Below, in pieces: positions 34,821 to 47,924 of a stretch of 64,000 nt of DNA. Made by a program: the position numbers and the translations under genes. The stretch's first letter is position 1. Each line of letters starts with the position of its first letter. The notes below the pieces were generated by a model. The model searched no databases, was not told the origin of the DNA, and saw only the letters and a list, made by a program, of their open reading frames with translations. Origin of the DNA: Akebia trifoliata (lineage: Eukaryota; Streptophyta; Magnoliopsida; Ranunculales; Lardizabalaceae); the NCBI GenBank assembly GCA_017979445.1, contig CM030706.1:25398281-25462280 (forward strand), written 5' to 3'.

Positions 34821-35150
34821 TTGAGCACTTACACGTCCCATATAGCCAACTTGGCACTAGTGCGTGGCCCGGTCTCTTCGGAGATGCGACGTCATTCATG
34901 AAAATCACAACTCCAGTAACGTACCTTAGGGTATATCAAACTGGGGTATCAATACCATCTGATCAGGTGATTCTGAGAAGTATGTTGATACACCCAGGCT
35001 GGAGCGACCTGAGCCTTTTACCTATTGTGAGCCACACAGTCACATGTCCCGATTGCCAACGTAGTACTAGTACGTGGTCGGTCCCCTCGTGGGATGCCAA
35101 ACCATTTATGAAAGCTACAACTCTTGACTCGTACCCGTAGGTATGAAAGA
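34821..35150 (+). repeat. Imperfect direct repeat, about 215-bp offset
   Basis: 'cacgtcccatatagccaac', 'ggcactagtgcgtgg', 'ttcatgaaaatcacaactcc' recur as 'catgtcccgattgccaac', 'gtactagtacgtgg', 'tttatgaaagctacaactc'. They lie in the gag leader. The short frames here are not convincing genes. Confidence 0.7.
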
Positions 35151-35967
35151 TAGTCTAAGTATATCAATTGCACGTCTTGGTCAAAACCGGTGCCTAAGCA
35201 AAATCTTGCCCCGCTGTACCCTACTGTACGAGGGGGATAGACTACGTCTATTCTAGACGAGAGGTATTTAAGTGGGCCCTTTCTCAGCATTGTGTGCCAC
35301 CTCTCAACTGGAGATCGAACTGGCTGTTTTTGGCTTCAGAGAAATGAATTGAGGTTTAGATTATCACCTATACGGTATATCAAACCAAGTCACCACGTAT
35401 CGAAAGGTATATAGGTATGCTTGGGCAAGGGTGGTTAGATAAAAATGCATTGCACGTAGTAAACCTAGAGTCTAGAAGCCTTCCTATAAGTCACGACCCG
35501 AATTGACTATGGGTGTTCCTAGGTTGCTTTATTCAATCCAACCAACAGGTAGGTGGGCAGACCGATCCAGAATAAACAAACAAAACCCGCAATGTCGGTC
35601 CTACCCAATCGGTGAAATGTACTGATTAATTTGAACCACTTAAACCAGTTGACCCAATGGACAAATAGATCAAACTGATCAATACCAAATCAGTTGGACT
35701 AATTGGTTTCACTTTTAAAGATCCAGACCACTTTATCTAAAAAGATTCGATCTTAAGATCAAATTAATTTATCTAATCAAAGGTTCAATCCCAATCAGGG
35801 GTAAACCCGCATCTAACCTTTCTCACTTTCTTGGTCACTATAGACTTATGGTGCATTTGGATTCTATTTTCCGTCAGACTTGGACTATTTTATGTCAAAA
35901 CTTTAATCATGTGGTTAAGAGTCAAACCTTTAGAGTCAATGGTTAACCTTGGTTTACTTCCAATCAG

Positions 35968-37488
35968 GTGATAATTGGTCCTAAACGTTCTAAACCTCCA
36001 TCTGTATCACTTTGGGTCCGTGAAAAGAGTCGTCTTTCTAGAGTACCACTGCCAAGTAGTCAGTCATTGCCACAAGAAGAAACGAGTACCATGGATGAAG
36101 CTGCGCTCCGTCAGATTTTAGAATCTTTTCAAGCCCAGATTATTGCCTCTGTCCAAACACAAATTGAATCCCTGAAAATTGAAAAGGGAAAAGATAAAGC
36201 TATAAAACCTCAGGATGTATTTGACCTCGTTGAAAACCAAGAAGATGATCAGTTACACGGCGACCCTGTCCTAGCTCATCGAATAACTAAAGTTGAAACT
36301 GCTTTGAAGAACATCAAAGACCCTGATGATCTTACTCTTGGATTAGGGTCAATGACCTTGTTTCCCACGGTCCGTCTACCAGAAAAGTTCACAATGCCTG
36401 ATATGGAGAAGTTTGACGGTATTGGATGCCCTAGGACTCACTTAAAAGTATATGTCGGCATAATGCAATCTCAGGGTTTAAGTGAAGAACAGATGGCTCA
36501 ACTTTTTCAAAGAACCCTGACAGGTCCTGCACTACGCTGGTTAATGTCATTGGACTCATCTCGGGTAAGAATATGGCATGTATTGATGAAGGAGTTTATT
36601 GGTCGGTACTCATTCAACACAAATATTGAACTTACAAGAAGAGACCTAGAAACTACTAAACAGAAACCCGGAGAAACTTTCACTGAGTTCATTGCTCGAT
36701 GGAGAGCTAAAGCCGCTCAACTGTGGGACCGACCTCAAGAGAAGGAACAAGTCAAGATTATTCTCAGGAATCTCACTCCAAATTATGCCAAGTACTTGAT
36801 GCCTCAATACTTGCCTACTTTTCAATCCCTCCTTGAGGCTGGAAATCAAGTTGAAGATGCTTACTCTTCGGGACTTTTTGGTAACTCGTCTGAGTCAAAA
36901 CTCAAACATTTCAAACCTAATGTCAATTCCTTACAAGTGGCCAACACCTCCTTCGCACTATCTCCACAAGCTACTCAGCCTTCACAAGCTAAGCCTAGGA
37001 GACAGTTTGCCAATCTTGGAATGTCCCTTAGTGTTGCTTATCAAAAATTGATGAAAAGGGGATTGCTGACACCTTTACAACCTAAGCCTTTACCTAATCC
37101 TCTTCCCCCAAACATGGATAATGGGTAATTCTGTGAATTCCATCAGATGCCTGGTCATATTCTTGACAGGTGTATTACTCTCCGACATGCTATCCAAGAT
37201 CTTATTGAGCAAGGAAAAGTCACCATACCCACTCCTACTACTCCCAATGTTAAGACTAACCCTTTGCCTACCTTTCAAAATCAACCCCCTCCTACTATGA
37301 ACCTAATATCAATATCCAAACCCGAATCAGTTGACCCAGTTTCCTTTATTCACCCAATGGGTCTTAACAGTACATTTACTCCATGCCAGAATGAGCACAA
37401 CTACCCTAAGGCACTGACAGGACTAAAGAACAGAGAAATTATTGAAGCAATGGGTTGTCCCGCATGTGACAGGAATATGAAGAGATAG
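35968..37488 (+). pseudogene. Gag polyprotein of the LTR element, one in-frame stop
   Basis: A 386-residue open frame (35968-37128) carries a short coiled coil (ALRQILESFQAQIIASVQTQ) and a full Retrotrans_gag core: MEKFDGIGCPRTHLKVY, LTGPALRWLMSL, FIGRYSFN, KPGETFTEFIARWRAKA and NLTPNYAKYLMP. After TAA 37126-37128 the same frame continues with CEFHQMPGHILDRC, a knuckle-like motif (CX3H...GHX4C), to a second stop at 37488. Total about 506 codons. Gag builds the particle that packages element RNA. The single stop may be an inactivating mutation or read through; the rest is remarkably intact for an element without pol. Confidence 0.85.
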
Positions 37489-38500
37489 TAAAAGCAGGCA
37501 AGTTCAAGTCATCCATCGAAGATAACTGAAGTGGCATAGACTCTAAAATTACGTCCCTCCATTCATAATGATGTCGTCTTAGTTTTTTTTTAGCTTTAGT
37601 TGCGTCAGTCTTTAAATTCAGTTAGTCATCTTTATTTTTGGGTTTTAGTAAGGTTTGTCAATCTATGTTCTTTTCAATTCCAATAAATAAAGAAGCTTTT
37701 GATTATCATACGTGCAATAATGATTTGAATATAAGATTTAACATGAGAAATGACTTAAAGCTCACTAACTAAACTTAATAAATATTGGAATTAAAGAGTA
37801 CACTCAAGAAGTGCAAATTGGTGATACATTATCCTCAAGAGAACATGAGAGAATAGTAAACTTACTTGAGAAATTCAACAATATTCCTTGCATGATCTCA
37901 TAAGATATATAGATGAATTACACAAAAACATAGATCAAGTCAAGAGTGATTTCAAAGTCAAAGATTATCGATCAAAGATGATATAGCTGAAAGCATCAAC
38001 AAAAATGCTAAAACTTACAAGTGGATCTACCATATTTTTTCACTCAAGTGAAGAAAGTTCTCATTCACAAAAGAATATGAGATTTCTTTTGAAGTTTGGA
38101 AATAGTTGAACAAGTTAATGTCAAATACAAAAAACTCAGTCTCACTCAACTCTGTAGAAGAAGACTGAAGATTACTCCTTCTCAGAAGAAGACTGAAGAA
38201 TATTCATTCTCCAAAAGAAAATCTTAGTTGACAAAGTAATCCAGATATCGAATTCCTGAAACTTTGACCAAGTTAAGCAGCATTCACAAAAGGAGGCCTT
38301 CTTTGGTCGAACCATTTTCCTGTCTTACCAAGATGAAGATAACCTTCTTTAGCCCCTCGCAGCCTTTAAAAAAAATCAAAATAATTGACAGAAAAAAAAG
38401 AATATCAAACTAGGGGTATTTTGGGAAGTTGAGCCTTATATCTTTTCTTTCTAAACCATATCCTAAACCCACCTATTAAGTCCTCCTGAATGCTAATTGA
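37489..38500. other. Region after gag where pol would be expected, no pol found
   Basis: In all frames only short stretches are open. I see none of the protease, RT (YxDD-type), RNase H or integrase motifs. Repeated 'actgaagattactcctt'-like phrases occur near 38160-38215. Confidence 0.6.
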
Positions 38501-38569
38501 CTAGGTTAAGGTGCAGGGAACTGAGAAGTTGTCGAGTTGGTTATACAAGATCATCAAGAAAAAAAAGAG

Positions 38570-38765
38570 AAGCCCACTAAGTCGAAAACTTGAAAAGGCG
38601 GCTTAGGCAAAATTTAGGGCATAACCATAAAAAAGAAAGTCTGCTAGGTTGAAAACCTGAAAATGCGACCTAGGCAAAAATCAAGGCATCATCAGAAAAA
38701 GAAAAATAAAGCCCGCTAGATTGAAAACCTAAAGAGGCGATCTAGGCAAAAATTAGGACATCATC
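38570..38765 (+). repeat. Three tandem repeats of about 65-75 bp
   Basis: 'gcccactaagtcgaaaactt', 'gtctgctaggttgaaaacct' and 'gcccgctagattgaaaacct', each followed by 'gcg(a/g)(t/c)ctaggcaaaa' and 'atcatcA'. They lie upstream of a 66-residue frame (38768-38968) that I cannot assign. Confidence 0.8.
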
Positions 38766-39398
38766 AAATGGGAGGAAAGGTCCCGTCAAGAAGAAAAATT
38801 CAGAAGGAAGCTTGTGCAGACACTGCAGAACCATTCAAGCCACGATATTTGTCTTTTAGCCAAGAGCTCACATCCGACAAAGACAATATTGAAGTCGAAA
38901 AAATCAAAAGTCATCTTGAACATTGTAGGATCTTCAAAAGTATGTTTACTTGTTCAAGTGTTCGCTAATGGAAGATGTAGAATCATCAACCACTTTGAAG
39001 ATGAAGATTTTCTATTCTAATATTTATCAAGATTTTTAAGTCCAACTCAAGTATTTCTCAAAAATAATGATCAATTCTTTATTGCACATATTATAATCTT
39101 AAGAGTCTTAAATGTAAGAGAATGTCAGTTCTTCTATCTGTCATACATCAGAGTCCATATTTTTCAAGCGTAATCCATTCTATCTGTCTCGTAGTCAAGT
39201 TCCAGTTAAAGCCAACCTTGAAACTAGGGGCATTTTTGAAGGTCATTTAATTCCAAAGTTTTTATTTTTAATCACATGATAAAAAGAAAATCATACAAAA
39301 GTTTAAAAGTTCGGCGAAGCCCAATGATAATTACGAATCCAGATACATGATAAGCCAATAAATGCCTGATCTTTCAAACTTTGAGCTCGATTTTAAAT

Positions 39399-40185
39399 CA
39401 TAGAATGAATTAATAGGATTGTTTAAGTTCCTATAAATCTAAGCTCGAGAAACATGGCTTAGTAAGTTCGAGTCTGAGAAGTGAGATTCCAACTTTTTGA
39501 ATCATAGAATGAATATGCTTTTTGAAGTGCCTACAAACCTAAGTTCAAGTCCGAGAAACGAGACTCCAACTTGTTGAATCATAGAATGAATAGGCTTTTT
39601 GAAGTACCTACAAACCTAAGTTCGAGTCCGAGAAACGAGATTCCAACTTTTTGAATCATAGAATGAATAGGCTTTTTGAAGTGCCTACAAACCCAAGTTC
39701 GAGTCTGAGAAACGAGACTCCAACTTTTTGAATCATAGAATGAATAGGCTTTTTGAAGTGCCTACAAACCTAAGTTCGAGTCCGAGAAACGAGACTCCAA
39801 CTTTTTGAATCATAGAATGAATAGACTTTTTGAAGTGCCTACAAACCTAAGTTCGAGTCCGAGAAACGAGACTCCAACTTTTTGAATCATAGAATGAATA
39901 GGCTTTTTGAAGTGCCTATTAACCTAAGTTCGAGTCCGAGAAACGAGACTCCAATTTTTGAATAATATATAGGCTTTTTGAAGTGCCTATAAACCTAAAT
40001 TCGAGTCCGAGAAACGAGACTCCAATGTTTTGAATCATAGGCTTTTTGAAGTGGCTATTAACCTTAGTTCGAGTCCGAGAAACGAGACTCCAATTTTAAT
40101 AGGATTGTTTAAGTTCCTGTAAACCTTAGCTAGAGTCCGAGAAATGAGACTCCAGCTTTGTTTGAAATCATATTGAATTAATAGG
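39399..40185 (+). repeat. Tandem array, about ten copies of a 77-bp unit
   Basis: The unit contains 'gaatcatagaatgaatagg', 'ctttttgaagtgcctacaaa', 'cctaagttcgagtccgag' and 'aaacgagactccaac'. Central copies are nearly identical, while outer copies decay at both ends (39400-39500 and 40035-40185). It sits between gag and the 3' LTR, a position where Ogre/Tat elements often have tandem repeats. Confidence 0.95.
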
Positions 40186-40702
40186 ATTTTTTAAGTTCCT
40201 TAGCCTGAGAAGCTTGGCTACAATAGGCTTCAGTCCGATAAATGAGACTCAAACTTTTTCGAACTCCAAAAAGAATTTCAAATAGGATTTAACGAAGTTC
40301 CTACAATGTTATAACTCCAATTACCTTTGTTAAACCTTGCTATGATTGTTTTCGTTGCATAAGTGCATCTCAATTTTGAATCATTATTATCAGTGAGAGA
40401 AGATCTCTAGGACCTGGCACATTTTTACTCAGTTTCACATAGCATCACACCATTACACACACGTGCACTTTTGCATTAGTCAGGGAGAATTTTCTAAAAT
40501 TCGAGGATCTGACACTGTCAGTGAGAGCTCACGCTCGAGGACCTGACAACCTTTTAGTTCGGGGAGAGTTTTACGCTCAAGGATCCGAACACCCTGACGA
40601 ATTGTTAAATCAGGCTGCAAAATGAACTGTCACTAGCTTTGGCATTCGGATATCGTACTATCTACCAAAATAGATTTGCTATTTAGTTTGCTTCAACCCT
40701 CT

Positions 40703-40718
40703 GCTAAAGAGGGGCATC
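40703..40718 (+). other. Polypurine tract of the plus-strand LTR element
   Basis: AAAGAGGGG, then CATC, precedes the 3' LTR. A closely related tract (AAAGAGGGACATC) precedes another LTR start at 49845. Confidence 0.8.
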
Positions 40719-42457
40719 TGTAGACACCCCATTTTTGCATCCGCCTGATTAATCAACTCGTCAACCCGATTGCAATGATTCCCAATGATGGATGTGTATT
40801 CCATTGCTTTATTTTGTTACCAGATATGTTTCAGAAATCCGGATGAGGTATCTCGAACTGACAAAACTTAGAAACCACGCTGCGCTAGGTAAATACGACC
40901 CAGAAACATAGAAATCATCATCTTGCAAATCAAAAAGAAGCTTCACGATAAAAATCACTAAAAACTATCAAATTACCAAAAATACCCCTAACCTCAAAAC
41001 AACCCTAGAGCCTACGTTACGCTTAGGAAAACTCATTCAAACACATAAAACAACAAATCGAAACCAAATAAATCATTTCGCCAATTTTCACAGAATTCGA
41101 CAAAATTACGAAAATGCCCCTCATAAAGTTCACGACCATTTCACACAAAAAATTTCATAAATAACACAAAATAATATTTCCATTGAATTCCTTACGAAAA
41201 ATCGATTCTAAAACATCCTAGAACATTAAAAACCGACTTAAAACGTGAAAAGTCCTCTCCGGGGGCAAAACGGTAATTTCACAATTTTCATAATTAAAAA
41301 ATTCGAAATTAATAAATAAAACATTAAATAATTAAAGTGAAATATTAATGAAATTAATTTAAAATTTTGAACCTAAAAAATCGATTAATCGGACTCTCAG
41401 GCAAAATTGTTGAGGGTTCGTGAGATATTTCTTTAAGGACCCCTCCATTTGGGGGTCCAAAGAATTAAAGAAATAATGGAAGGGGGTTCTCCAAAAATTA
41501 AAAGTAAATCAAGCAAGACTGAAGTCAAGGTATTAAAGTCAATTAAGTGAAACTGAAGTCAAAATTAAAGTCAATCAAGCAAGACTGAAGTCAAGATATT
41601 AAAAGTCAATCAATTAAGACTAAAGTCAAAATATTAAAAGTCAATCAAATAAGACCAAAAGTCATAATAGAATTCTAATTAAATAATAACTCTATCTAAT
41701 AGAGTTCTAACTTAAAAACAATTCTACCTAAAACAATTCTAATTAAAACACAATTCTACCTAAAACAATTTTAACTAAAACACAATTCTAATTAAAAGAT
41801 CTCTAATTAAACACTAACTCTATCCAAATCAATCCTAAAAAACATCTATAAATAGAGGTGCTCACACCCTATTTTCGTATCAAATCATAAAACCCTAAGA
41901 CAAGTAGGTCTAGAAGCCCCCATAGCCCCCCATAAACCCTAGTTTTGGAGTCCCAACTCCTTACCTAACATCCCCCCTTCAATTTTAGTCTAGAAAACAC
42001 CTAAAATCCCTCCAAAAACACCCCTAAATCCACAATAAATTTGAAGAGTTCAGATTCAGAAACAAGGAGATACCTTGATCTAGGAGATCCGAAGTCAAAT
42101 CCGGAGACAGAACGAAGCAAGGGAGTACAGTACAAGGAGCTCTTTTTGTCAGATTTGAGAGATCAAAATTCTTGCTATCGGAAAGGTATGAAATTTTTTT
42201 ATTTTTATTTTTATCTAGGTTTTTAGCAATGTGATATATTTGGGAAGTTAGTAGAGACCGGCTTTGGCCGGGCGGGGTTGGTACCTAACACCTTCCAACC
42301 CCGTAACGTGATCCCCGGACTCTTTTTCTCTTTCGTAGATTAGTTTGCTTTTTTTTAGAGTCAATTTGGTTCCTAAACCATAACAACTAGGTGGCGACTC
42401 CCAAACCTCAAGGGTCAAAAGCGGATCCGCGCACTCCGCGGATCGAGGGCGCTTTCA
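40719..42457 (+). repeat. 3' LTR of the gag-only element
   Basis: 1739 bases, TGTAGACA...GCTTTCA, nearly identical to the 5' LTR and without the nested solo LTR. TATA box at 41846-41855. Hairpin with loop TACCTAACACCTT near 42272-42302. Confidence 0.95.
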
Positions 42458-42462
42458 GAAAT
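42458..42462 (+). repeat. Target-site duplication GAAAT, right
   Basis: Matches 28600-28604. The flanks before and after the element (TCATGTGTTGAAAT ... GAAATATGTTATCATGTC) are otherwise different, as expected of one insertion. Confidence 0.95.
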
Positions 42463-42835
42463 ATGTTATCATGTCATAGATATTCATAGTGTGCGTTTAT
42501 AGTTTTTACTCAAAAATATATTGAAAACTTAGGTAAGTATCTAATGTATTTATATTATATTCACCTTGTTCATTATATTTAAAAAAATTTCTATATTTTA
42601 TCCCTTTTTTTTTTTTCTTACTTCCCTTTTTTCCGAAATTTTTCCTTGCCGTTTTAAACCCATACTTCGACTTGGTGATTTTGTTCTGAACATAACCAAC
42701 TAACTCAACTCCTGCATCTTTTTATTTTGCTCACATAAACTAAATACTCACGAATGATTAACTTAAAAAATGAACCTGGTAGCTTATTAAATAAGTTGAA
42801 ATCGCTAATGATACCAAACATTCTTGGTGTGAAAG

Positions 42836-42923
42836 ATTGGGAGATTAGGTGGTGGAGGATCAAATTATTCACCTTTTGTTCAACACATTGGAATTCCAGC
42901 TGTAGATATGTCCTTCGGAAAAG
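42836..42923 (+). pseudogene. Glutamate carboxypeptidase II-like exon, second part
   Basis: The frame reads RLGGGGSNYSPFVQHIG then IPAVDMSFGK and ends at donor AAAG/GTACTC. It continues the exon at 28196-28307. In active M28 peptidases this segment has GGGSD with a metal-binding Asp; here it is Asn (AAT at 42860-42862), so even the intact exon would be inactive at that site. The LTR element sits in the intron between the two exons. Confidence 0.75.
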
Positions 42924-43404
42924 GTACTCTTATTTTCACAATTTTCATTTATGCTATTAATTAGTTGTCATTGTTATATTAAAATTTTTAATAGATGAAA
43001 GATTGTCATTAGTTCATAGAAAAATCGTTGTGGTCTAGACCTTCACACCTATTTTGATTAAATGTTTGGTTGATTCAATGTATGTTGCATGTAAAAGAAA
43101 GATAAACCATTTATGTCTATTGGAAGCTAACTGAGAATGGTTGTGTGAAGTATACTTATGTTAGGTGGCTACTCTATCTTCAGTTATTGCTAGTTATGTA
43201 TCTTTGCTCTTATGGTGTTGGTCACATCATGTTTCCATTCTATCGGTCTGCATTGCATAAATCTGTGGATCACCTTGATCATAAATCTAAAGTAAAACTA
43301 GTAATTAATTGTGCTCCTATCCATGTTTCGATAAATTCTAAATCTACTAGATTGTTTATTAGAACAATTGGTACAAAAGTTATCAATCTCCTATTTAATA
43401 CGTT

Positions 43405-44141
43405 TTTACTGAGTCCATCCCGGATACAGTTGGTGAAAAGCTTATTGGACTAGTGACTTCAAGAGATGAGATTCCTGATCTGCTTAAGGTGGGTAATGTC
43501 ATTAAGGAATTCAGGAATATGTGCTTGGAATTATTCATAACACATTGATGTTTAACTCAATATATGCTCTGCCCCAGCTTGATGATGTGATAGATCTTGT
43601 GATACCAAGAGGCAGTAACAAACTTGTTTCGCAAATCAAGGAGTCAACAAAAACTCCCGTTCTTGGTCATGCTGGTAACCTAAAATATGTTAGGAATTCT
43701 ATTTATAATTATGTTGTCCACACAAGCTTCGATTTTGATATATGATACATTTTCTATGAGAGTTATAATTTGCAATGTCTACTGTGTAGATGGTATTTGC
43801 CATGTTTATGTTGATAAGTCAGCTAACATTGATATGGCCAAATGCATTGTTTTGGATGCAAAGATAGACTATCCTGCCGCCTGCAATGCAATGGTAATTC
43901 CTTTATACATTCTTTTGACTGATATGTTAGATGATACTGTTATGAACAGGATTTTACATATTGCAGATTTGGCTTTTTATTTATGACTAATATATGCTAT
44001 TAGTAATTACTCTCCACTTTTTGTGAGATAATAACACTCGGTGTTGTTCACCTTGGTATTGTCAGGAAACACTTCTTGTACACAAAGATTTGGTGAAGAT
44101 TGACGGGCTTAATGAGCCCATTGTAGGTCTCCATGGTGAAG
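43405..44141 (+). pseudogene. P5CS (delta-1-pyrroline-5-carboxylate synthase) fragment with introns
   Basis: Four collinear exons of the glutamyl-phosphate reductase half are readable: about 43405-43488 ([20 protein letters not shown]), 43578-43674 ([20 protein letters not shown]), 43790-43893 ([16 protein letters not shown] ... DYPAACNAM) and 44066-44141 (ETLLVHKDLV). P5CS makes the proline precursor glutamate semialdehyde. Splice sites are kept and I see no in-frame stop in these exons, but the kinase domain and the rest of the reductase are missing. Intron retention shows genomic-DNA capture. It is in the same orientation as the carboxypeptidase and alkenal reductase pieces. Confidence 0.9.
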
Positions 44142-45082
<941 letters not shown>

Positions 45083-45239
45083 GTCCCATTCCTTTATTTT
45101 CATTTCCTTTTCATATGAAATCCAAAGGTTCTAATTTCATAGAGCTGCCAATGTCTTCGATTTGGATCTTATATATGAGTCAATTTGGAGATATGGTTGT
45201 CAATAGGTCAGATTATACTCAAAATCTAATCCAATCTTA

Positions 45240-45400
45240 TCCAATGGCTGGGACTATGGCCTGCCCAATGGCCGAGCTGATGGACTGCCACACGGCCGAA
45301 CGGATGGCCGAGCGGACGGCATGCCCAATGGCCGAGTGGATGGCTTGCTCAATGGCCGAGTGGATGGCATGCCCACATGCTTGCTCTTGGCTGTGCCCAT
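45240..45400 (+). repeat. GC-rich tandem repeat, unit near 28 bp
   Basis: Variants of 'tgcccaatggccgagtggat' followed by 'ggc' or 'ggact' repeat five to six times. All frames stay open on both strands because the unit lacks stops, so the long plus and minus frames are artefacts. A poly-C run follows at about 45446-45460. The base composition contrasts sharply with the AT-rich neighbourhood. Confidence 0.85.
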
Positions 45401-45708
45401 GGCCTGCCTTGGCAATGCCCATGCCCAACCCTTGAGCAACCTCCCCCCCCCCCCCCAAAGAGTATGCTAAGTTTTTCCTTGATTTCCAGAAGGAAACATC
45501 AAAAGTGGAGACCAGTCATAATAAAGGAAGAAAGGAGACGAAGATTTAATGTGGAAAAACCCCATGGGGAAAAAACCACGACACAAATTGCAAAGTATCC
45601 ACTACGAATGAAAATAGTAAAGCAATTATATGAGCACAATCCTCATTAGTGCAGCTTCTTCCACTGGTCCCACATCATGATTGCCTCGTTATTATCTTCT
45701 TAATTTAT

Positions 45709-46182
45709 TTATTTTATCTTCTTTGGATTCATTACTACTATCTTCTTCTTTTCTTTTCCAACGTCATGGTGTTCTTTATGTGAATCAGCCGGCACCTTAG
45801 AAATAGTCCAATGCATAACTTCTTTTGAGTACTTGAATTTGATGCGGAGCGAGCTCTTCTCAGTCACCAATACTGGACCTTTGCTGAAATTATTATCTGA
45901 CATGGGGAGAACAGGCTTTTGCTGTTGTGGGTCCATGACAAATGTCTTCTTGGGCGCCTCCATTAGAAGAACTTCTTGCGTATCAGGATCAAATTCTTTC
46001 CACGCTCTTTCACGGTGGCGTGTTATGTGATCCAACAAGGAATCCATTCAGGGAAAGGACTTTCCACAAAGAGAACAAGAATTGGCGTTTTTGTTTGTCT
46101 TCTTGACGTCCAACGTGAAAGCAATAACCCACAGTTTAAGCAAATCATCCTTGAACCAAGTTTCTTTAATGAAGATAGCCAT
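45709..46182 (-). pseudogene. C2H2 zinc-finger protein gene with one in-frame stop
   Basis: From ATG at 46182 the frame reads MAIFIKETWFKDDLLKLW, then the finger CSLCGKSFP-stop-MDSLLDHITRH. Spacing CX2CX12HX3H fits a C2H2 finger, but a TGA (46050-46048) replaces one residue inside it. The rest (to 45709) is Lys-rich without a second finger and ends in VMNPKKIK. 158 codons in total. I do not recognise a specific family. The 5' flank is a dispersed repeat, so this may be a transposon-borne copy. Confidence 0.6.
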
Positions 46183-46475
46183 AAGAGATGAAAGGCATCA
46201 CAATCATTTGCTTCTGATTGTGTTTTATTTCTAAGCAATTATATGACTCAATTTCATTTATTAGTGCCCAATTGCTTCTATTAGAGCTTGTAGTAATGAA
46301 ATTTCAATATATAATATGAATTTTGAGTTGTTTAGTTTAATTTGGAGCTTGTTTTATAATTTTTCTTTTATTTTTTATTTTTCTGATTTTTTTCATTATT
46401 ATTTTGTTTATTGTGATTGATGAATTAGAGGATCGTGCTATTGTTTGTTAAACCTCCAAATTTGACGGTCATATT
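46183..46475 (-). repeat. Dispersed repeat, inverted copy at 1410-1677
   Basis: Upstream flank of the C2H2 frame, shared with the start of the window. It contains 'caaatttgacggtcat' and runs of T. Confidence 0.75.
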
Positions 46476-47924
46476 CTATGGATTTTTTTAACTTTTTTTA
46501 AAGTTCATTCTCCAATAATTTGATAGTTCAGGGTCGTCAAAAAAAAAAAAAATTCTACAAGAAAATATTTGACGGGCATATTTGAAATTATATCGTTTTT
46601 GCAAGTTTATGATCCATGTTAAAATCAATTTTTTCTTATGAAATTGAGGTTGCTTGAATTTTATTTTTTATTTTTTTATGATTAGAGTAATTCAAACTAC
46701 CTTAGTAATTCTTTATGTTTAGAAATTGTAGACATGAAATGTTCGTCATGGAACCTCAACGCTACGTTATTTGGAGTCGCCACCATTCTTTTTTGGAAAT
46801 AAGTATGAATGGGCACTTGAAATAATTTTGAAATTAATTTTATCATTGTAGTGACTCTCATACATGAAAAAAGTATGGTCTACCTAAGAATTAAGTAAGG
46901 AGATCCGATTAGAAGATGGAAAAGGTCTTAGACACCCTGTCCTTTCCACCAAAGGTGGTTATCTTGAAACTTGGTCAATCTTTTAAAAAACTTAATAAAA
47001 AAATATAAAAGTGTATGTTAGAGGTGGTGTGTGCAATAAATGAAAATGTTCCCCCTGAAAAGGATTGTGATATTAATGTGACATTAAGAATACCCTATAA
47101 AGAATGATGGCCTATATAGTCTACATTATTTTTTCATGAGTATGAATGTTGGTTTGAACCTTTTAGAGAGACTCTATGATGGAATTCCTTTAATGTCATA
47201 ACTTTAATACATGCATGTAAGGTTAAAAACTTAGTGTTTTAACCCTAACAAGAGGGTGACACATTTTTTCATCGTGACCAAGCATATGTGAGTGGGTGCA
47301 TAGCATACAATATGATGCATGAATTATATTGTAGAGGAAAGAAGGCTTCAACCCTCACCTTTTTGGCTAAACTAAAGTCTAACCTACCAGAGGTGGGCGA
47401 TGGTGTATATTACATCTTAAAGGATTTCTAAAACATATAATAAATAGAGGGTTAAAAGTAAAAGATGCAAATGCTTGAAAATGAAAATCTAATCTAACCC
47501 ACCTTGTCCCTTGATAATCTTGAATGAGCTTGAGATGTGAACTTGAGAGTTGAGTGCTTTAGTTAATGGTAGATGGTTAGACAGGCTAGGAGGTGTTGGT
47601 TGAAGGTTGGATTGAGAGAAGGCTATAGAGGTGAGTAGGGATTTTGGTGGAGTTTGAAGTTGAGAGATGAGGAGGGAGGGTGAAAATAAGAATTACTCAT
47701 AGGAAATGAGGTTAATTATAGAGTTTTTAAAAAACTTTTGGGTATAAAGTGGTCCAATCCTAAAAATGAAGAGAATGGACATGAGGTTTAGGTTATTTCT
47801 TTTTGAAATTTTTATTTTTATAAGGATAAATATGAAATTTGTGAGAAGAAACTTTAAAAGTATTTTTGGTCTTTGATTTTTTGGTAAATAGAGGTGAGAT
47901 AACAAAAGTACTTTTGCGAGGATG

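Larger units (their letters stand above)
28605..42457 (+). mobile_element. Gag-only LTR retrotransposon (TR-GAG-like, Ogre/Tat-like LTRs) carrying a uL13 copy
   Basis: Two 1739-bp LTRs (28605-32383 excluding a nested insertion; 40719-42457) begin TGTAGACA and end GCTTTCA, with a 5-bp duplication GAAAT on both sides. A PBS starts one base inside (32385) and a polypurine tract (AAAGAGGGG) lies before the 3' LTR. The interior holds a broken uL13 gene copy, a gag reading frame and tandem-repeat arrays, but no protease, RT, RNase H or integrase that I can see. This matches the non-autonomous class called TR-GAG. It sits between two exons of a carboxypeptidase fragment. Confidence 0.95.

Noticed and set aside
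39399..40185. Possible CRISPR-like spaced repeats
   Set aside because: Units are contiguous tandem repeats with no unique spacers, in a plant retrotransposon.
45237..45458. Long open frames on both strands with MA(E)W/ACPM-type or GHA/AIR-type repeats
   Set aside because: Produced by a stop-free GC-rich tandem repeat; no start context, no family features.
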